Shown here piece by piece: positions 60,248 to 64,000 of a DNA stretch of 64,000 nucleotides. Every line of letters starts with the position of its first letter. Within the stretch, counting starts at the first letter, position 1. The stretch is taken from assembly GCF_036084755.1 (NCBI RefSeq), contig NZ_CP107968.1, positions 992,001 through 1,056,000 of the forward strand. The letters are read 5' to 3'. The DNA comes from Streptomyces sp. NBC_00370. Its GTDB lineage: Bacteria > Actinomycetota > Actinomycetes > Streptomycetales > Streptomycetaceae. The translations under genes and the position numbers were made by a program. Below the pieces are notes generated by a model. That model searched no databases and had not been told where the DNA came from. It worked only from the letters and a program-made list of their open reading frames with translations.

Positions 60248-61647
60248 CCGAGGGCCTCCATCACGACGATGGTCTTCTGCCGGGTGAACTCCAGCGCCGT
60301 GTCGTGCAGCCCCTCGGCCGAGCCGCCGGTGTCCTTGGGACCGCCGAACGGAAGGTTCTCGGCGCGCAGCGCGGTGGAGCCGTTGATGACGACCCCGCCG
60401 ACGTCGAGCCGGTTGGCGAGGCTGAAGGCGCGCTTGATGTCACGGGTGAAGACGGCGGCCTGGAGTCCGTACGGCGACTCGTTGGCCATCCGGACGGCGT
60501 CGAGCGGGTCGGTGAACCGGGCGACGGGCGCCACCGGGCCGAAGATCTCCTCGGCGAGCGCCGGGCTGTCCTGCGGTACGTCGACCAGGACCGCGGGCGT
60601 GCTGAACGCGCCGTCCCTGGCGCCGCCCGCGACCTTGCGCGCGCCGTCCGAGACGAGCGCGGCGACCGCTGCCTCCACCCGCCCTGCCGCGTCCTCGCTG
60701 ATCAGCGGGCCCACGTCGGTGCCGTCGGCGAGCTGGTCGCCGACGGTCAGTTTGGCGGCGCCCGCCAGCAGGGCGTCCACGAAGGCGTCGTGCACCCCGT
60801 CCTGCACGTAGATCCGTTTGACCGCGCAGCAGATCTGCCCGTTGCCACGGGCGAGCCTGCCGAGGACGACGGCCTCGGCGGCCGCCGCCACGTCGGCGTC
60901 GTCGCAGACGATCAGCGCGTCGTTGCCGCCCAGCTCCAGATGGACCTTCTTCAGGGTGTCGGCGGCGCGGCGGGCGATCTCGCGGCCGGCACCGGTGCTG
61001 CCGGTGAGGCTGACGGCGGCGGCTCCCGGGCGGCCCGCCAGCTCCTGGGAGACATGCACACCGCCGGTGAGGAGCTGGTGTGCGCCGTCCGGCGCACCGG
61101 CCCGCTCCACCAGCTCGCCGATGCGCAGGAGCGCGAGCGGACAGCGTACGGGCGGGTGGACGAGTACGGCGTTGCCTGCGGCGAGCGCGGCCGCCGCCTT
61201 GTGGGCGTACAGCTCGACCGGGTAGTTGAAGGGCACCAGTGCGGCGACGGGGCCCAGTGGTTCCCGTACGGTGACGGCGAGATGGCGTTCCAGGCCGGGT
61301 ACGGCGCCGAGCGGGATCTGCCGGCCGAACAGCCGGGTCGCCTCACCGGCGAACCCCCGGAAGATCCGGACGGCGGCCTTGACCTCCTCGGTCGTCTGGA
61401 AGAGTGGTTTCCCGTTCTCCGCCGCGAGCAGCCGGGCCAGCGATTCCTGTTCCGCTTCGATCAAGTCGGCTGTGCGCAAGAGGAGTTGGGATCGCTCCCA
61501 GGCGGGCAGCGCGGCCATGGCCCGGTGTCCTGCGGCGGCTGCCGCGAGAGCCGCTGTGATGCGGGCGTCGGTGAAGTCCTCTATCTCGCCGAGGAGTTCA
61601 CCGGTTCCTGGGTTACGCACGGGCAGCGTTGCGGTACGGCTCGACAT
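60244..61647 (-). CDS. Aldehyde dehydrogenase, first gene of sugar ABC operon
   Basis: A 467-residue NAD(P)-dependent dehydrogenase. The catalytic Cys is in NGQICCAVKRIYV and the general base Glu in HLELGGNDALIV. The ATG at 61647 has AGGAG eight bases upstream; longer frames are unlikely. It leads a five-gene run in which every junction overlaps by 1-4 nt. It might oxidise an aldehyde formed from the imported sugar, as lactaldehyde dehydrogenase does for deoxysugars. It could instead serve as the 2-oxoglutarate semialdehyde dehydrogenase missing from the hydroxyproline cluster, but the operon context does not support that. Confidence 0.87.
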   Translation of the reverse strand: MSSRTATLPVRNPGTGELLGEIEDFTDARITAALAAAAAGHRAMAALPAWERSQLLLRTADLIEAEQESLARLLAAENGKPLFQTTEEVKAAVRIFRGFAGEATRLFGRQIPLGAVPGLERHLAVTVREPLGPVAALVPFNYPVELYAHKAAAALAAGNAVLVHPPVRCPLALLRIGELVERAGAPDGAHQLLTGGVHVSQELAGRPGAAAVSLTGSTGAGREIARRAADTLKKVHLELGGNDALIVCDDADVAAAAEAVVLGRLARGNGQICCAVKRIYVQDGVHDAFVDALLAGAAKLTVGDQLADGTDVGPLISEDAAGRVEAAVAALVSDGARKVAGGARDGAFSTPAVLVDVPQDSPALAEEIFGPVAPVARFTDPLDAVRMANESPYGLQAAVFTRDIKRAFSLANRLDVGGVVINGSTALRAENLPFGGPKDTGGSAEGLHDTALEFTRQKTIVVMEALG

Positions 61648-61832
61648 GCGTGGCTCTCCTGTAGGGACCTCGGCAGGTGCGGTTCGTCTCACAGAATTCC
61701 TGCGATGCTGGCGCACCGTCAGCAATTCGTCAACACATCTAACAAAACCGGTGAAGGACCCTCCGGGCCCTTTCCCTTCCCTGCGGAATGAACGCAGAGT
61801 GACCGGTTCCGGTACGCCGGAAGAGGGCCTGA

Positions 61833-61851
61833 CGACGGTTGGCCACCGTCG
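61833..61851. other. Short hairpin in divergent 347-bp gap
   Basis: CGACGGT and ACCGTCG are perfect 7-bp arms with a 5-nt loop between the aldehyde dehydrogenase operon (minus) and the phosphoesterase (plus). The gap 61648-61994 also has a minus-strand TTGACG at 61729-61734 with a weak -10 (CAGCAT) and the PHO-box-like repeats. Confidence 0.3.
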
Positions 61852-61881
61852 GTGATCCCTGTGCAGTGACGTGTGTTCGCA

Positions 61882-61925
61882 GTTGTAACGACGTTCACGC
61901 GCAGGCCACGCCCGGTGTCAAGCAT
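61882..61925 (+). promoter_or_regulatory. PHO-box-like 11-nt direct repeats before a phosphoesterase gene
   Basis: Four consecutive 11-nt units start at 61882, 61893, 61904 and 61915: GTTGTAACGAC, GTTCACGCGCA, GGCCACGCCCG, GTGTCAAGCAT. The second fits the PhoP repeat unit G(G/T)TCACC closely and the third partly; the flanking ones are weaker. The last unit ends 69 bp before the start codon. Confidence 0.5.
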
Positions 61926-61994
61926 CAAAGGTGTGACCAGGGGGCCGTCCCCTGGCTCGCCAGCTGATGCGTTCGCACTCCGGGAGACCGCACC

Positions 61995-63734
61995 ATGTCA
62001 CGCATACGCTCCGCAGTCACCGCCCTCGACCGCCGGTCGTTTCTCGCCGCGACCGGCGCGGTCGGCGTCTCGGCCGGAATCGGACTGGCGCTCGGTGCCG
62101 GCGGCGGTTCCGACGCGGCGGCCGCCGCACCGGAGTCGTCCGCTCCGGCGGTGCCCGCGCCCCGTACCGCCCCCTCCCCCACCCCCACGCCGGCCGTACC
62201 GGCCAGGACCACACTGGACTCGGTCGCCGCCCCGCGTAACAACCTCGCCGCCTTCCGGCGGCTCGGCGAAGGGCCCGGCTGGCACCGCGTCATCAGGGAG
62301 CGGCTGGCGCCGGCCAAGAAGGGGCGCGCCGACCGGCGTACCGTCCTCAGCTCGTTCGTGCAGCTCACCGACCTGCACCTGGTCGACGTCCAGCACCCGG
62401 TACGCACCGAGTACCTGCGCGCGCGGCAGCTCAGCTCCTGGCGTCCGCACGAGGCGCTCACCGTGCCCGGCGCCGTCTCCCTGGTCGAGCGGATCAACGC
62501 CCTCACCGCGGGTCCCGCGACCGGCGCCCCGCTGTCCTTCGCCGTGACGACCGGCGACAACACCGACAACAACTCGCGGGCGGAACTCGACTGGTTCCTG
62601 ACCGTCATGAGCGGCGGCCGGGTCACCCCCAACACGGGGGACGGCAAAAAGTACGAGGGCGTGCAGAATTCCGGTGAGCGGCTGTACTGGCACCCCGAGG
62701 ACGCGCTGCGCGACCCGGACAAGCAGCTCGGCTTCCCCAGGATCGACGGGTTCCTCGACGCCGCGACGCGTTCCGTCGACAGCCCGGGACTGCGGATCCC
62801 GTGGTACTCGACGGTCGGCAACCACGACTCGCTGGCCAGCGGCGCGATGGCGGACCGATCCGGTTTCCTCGCCGAATTCGCCGTCGGTGACCGGAAGTTG
62901 TTCGCCGTCCCGGACTCCGATGCCGACGCACTGGCGAAGGCGCTGACCGCCGGCAGCAATCCGGCGGGCGGCGAGCTGGTCGATCTGCTGCGCCGCGAGA
63001 AGCGCCGGATGCGCACCGTCACACCGGATCCGCTCCGGGCCCCGTTCGGCCCCCGCGAATACCTCCGGGCGCACCTCGACCCGGCCTGCACGGGACCGGG
63101 TCCGCTGGGCCACGGCTACAGCGCCGCCAACCTCGACAGTGACACGCTGTACTACACCTTCCCGATGGGCGGGAACGTCATCGGCGTCAGCCTGGACACC
63201 ACCGACCGCGCCGGACACTTCCTCGGCTCACTCGGCACGGCCCAGCTCACTTGGCTGGAGCGAACACTCACGGAGAACAAGGACGCGCACGTCGTTGTTT
63301 TCAGCCACCACAACAGCTGGACGATGACCAACACCCACCGTGATCCGGCCAGACCGGGCGAGGCGCGCCACACGGGCGACGAAGTGGTGGCCCTGCTGCG
63401 GCGCCACCGTAATGTCCTGGCGTGGGTCAACGGGCACAGCCACCGCAACGCGATCCTGCCGCACGGCTCGTTCTGGGAGATCTCCACCGCGTCGCACGTC
63501 GACCACCCGCAGCTCGCCCGGGTCATCGAGATCACCGACAACGGCGACGGCACACTGTCCCTGTTCACCACGCTGATCGAGTCGGGCGCGCCGTACCGCA
63601 CCGACTTCGACGACCTGTCGCAGACCGGCCTCGCCGGCCTCTACCGCGAACTGGCCCAGAACGCCCCGGGGCGCGGCACCGCGGGGGTCGGCGAGTCCGA
63701 GGACCGCAACACGGAGCTGCTGCTCAGCCGGTGA
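61995..63734 (+). CDS. Tat-exported metallophosphoesterase (TIGR03767/PPA1498 family)
   Basis: A 579-residue exported phosphoesterase. A twin-arginine signal (LDRRSFLAATGAVGVSAG) leads the protein, with an Ala/Pro-rich spacer to about 70. The calcineurin-type metal ligands appear in order: QLTDLHLVD, TGDNTDNN, VGNHDSLASG, FSHHNSW and NGHSHRN. The family is annotated as TIGR03767 of unknown substrate. The ATG at 61995 follows GGGAG. PHO-box-like repeats upstream suggest induction at low phosphate. The end overlaps the convergent TetR gene by 11 bp. Confidence 0.9.
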   Translation: MSRIRSAVTALDRRSFLAATGAVGVSAGIGLALGAGGGSDAAAAAPESSAPAVPAPRTAPSPTPTPAVPARTTLDSVAAPRNNLAAFRRLGEGPGWHRVIRERLAPAKKGRADRRTVLSSFVQLTDLHLVDVQHPVRTEYLRARQLSSWRPHEALTVPGAVSLVERINALTAGPATGAPLSFAVTTGDNTDNNSRAELDWFLTVMSGGRVTPNTGDGKKYEGVQNSGERLYWHPEDALRDPDKQLGFPRIDGFLDAATRSVDSPGLRIPWYSTVGNHDSLASGAMADRSGFLAEFAVGDRKLFAVPDSDADALAKALTAGSNPAGGELVDLLRREKRRMRTVTPDPLRAPFGPREYLRAHLDPACTGPGPLGHGYSAANLDSDTLYYTFPMGGNVIGVSLDTTDRAGHFLGSLGTAQLTWLERTLTENKDAHVVVFSHHNSWTMTNTHRDPARPGEARHTGDEVVALLRRHRNVLAWVNGHSHRNAILPHGSFWEISTASHVDHPQLARVIEITDNGDGTLSLFTTLIESGAPYRTDFDDLSQTGLAGLYRELAQNAPGRGTAGVGESEDRNTELLLSR

Positions 63735-64000
63735 CGGAGGCCCCGGTGACCAGGGTCTGTACGGCCGGTCCGTAGAGATCGGCCAGCTGCTCGGGGGTGG
63801 CGGCGGCGCCGGCGCCCGCCGCGTGCAGGCTGAGCGTGGCGCTGAGCCCGATGAGCTGTCCCGCGATCAGCTCGGCCCGCAGCGCGCCGCCGGGTCCCGG
63901 CAACAGCCCGGCCAGCCGCTGGGTGATCTGCTCGCCGAACCGCTCGCGCAGCAGCGCCCGTTCGTCGTCCTTGCCGAGCGAGAACACCACCCGCAGCAGC
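63724..64000 (-). CDS. TetR-family regulator C-terminal part, cut by window edge
   Basis: The last 92 codons of a gene whose start lies beyond the window. The sequence ends ...AELIAGQLIGLSATLSLHAAG... and ATPEQLADLYGPAVQTLVTGA, the pattern of TetR C-terminal domains that have an AQLxGL helix. The DNA-binding part is not visible, so the family call is inferred. The stop overlaps that of the convergent phosphoesterase. Confidence 0.6.
   Translation of the reverse strand, partial: LLRVVFSLGKDDERALLRERFGEQITQRLAGLLPGPGGALRAELIAGQLIGLSATLSLHAAGAGAAATPEQLADLYGPAVQTLVTGASVTG

Noticed and set aside
60244..61647. Assignment of the aldehyde dehydrogenase to the hydroxyproline route
   Set aside because: It is nearly 57 kb away and translationally coupled to a sugar ABC transporter, so that context is preferred.

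Overview
The window is very GC-rich, with strong third-position G/C bias, GTG and TTG starts alongside ATG, many overlapping stop/start pairs, Tat- and Sec-exported carbohydrate-active enzymes, and several actinomycete-typical regulators (LacI, TetR, ECF42, BlaI, EspR-like). It looks like chromosomal Streptomyces or a close relative, in a catabolic and accessory region. I saw no tRNA, rRNA, CRISPR array, transposase or integrase.

Layout. 1-3355: hydroxyproline catabolism (oxidoreductase with a [2Fe-2S] tail, DapA-fold deaminase, proline-racemase-family epimerase). 3493-5085: Tat-exported purple-acid-type phosphatase. 5096-7386: a three-gene cassette of EspR-like regulator, ImmA-type metallopeptidase and seven-helix MAB_1171c-family membrane protein. 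7596-13738: mixed genes (proline iminopeptidase-like hydrolase, AraC regulator, two SDRs, STAS protein, uppP) and a truncated serine-hydrolase remnant touching an SDR stop codon. 13846-20370: glycan-active GH2 with AbfB domain, MFS exporter under a double TetR-type operator, SMP-30 lactonase, small Cys-rich protein, membrane-anchored sialidase. 20480-24384: XRE regulator, lipase-like hydrolase, cupin, deazaflavin reductase, secreted-tail protein.

24593-30114 holds two GH30 glycosidases with different binding modules on either side of a LacI regulator. 30181-32508 is a dialkylglycine decarboxylase with a divergent LysR regulator. 32563-35685 contains TetR regulators, an FBP zinc-finger protein facing one of them across a perfect 25-bp palindrome, and an SGNH hydrolase. 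35904-38025 is a PTS-type dihydroxyacetone kinase (dhaKLM), followed by a frameshifted partial copy of dhaM. 38351-45218 includes an SDR-DUF2867 protein, a divergent BlaI/TerD pair with a BlaI-like operator, a signal-less substrate-binding-protein homologue, pcp, an anti-sigma-type ATPase, and a TetR/aldo-keto reductase pair.

45356-64000 contains a GH127 with ricin-type repeats, a TetR and an SDR with overlapping convergent ends, a discoidin plus beta-helix secreted protein behind a CebR-like palindrome, a NUDIX hydrolase, a GH75 chitosanase, a YciI-ECF42 sigma operon with a matching promoter, a five-gene overlapping operon (aldehyde dehydrogenase, sugar ABC ATPase, permease, binding lipoprotein, secreted protein of unknown function), a Tat-exported phosphoesterase preceded by PHO-box-like repeats, and the C-terminal part of a TetR gene at the edge.

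Taken together, the region suits scavenging of plant, fungal and animal polymers. Secreted GH2, GH30, GH127, GH75, sialidase and beta-helix proteins release sugars, at least three LacI-type palindromes would tie them to sugar supply, and intracellular routes use hydroxyproline, dihydroxyacetone and aldehydes. The least explained parts are the EspR/ImmA/MAB_1171c cassette, the BlaI/TerD pair and the secreted protein that ends the ABC operon.
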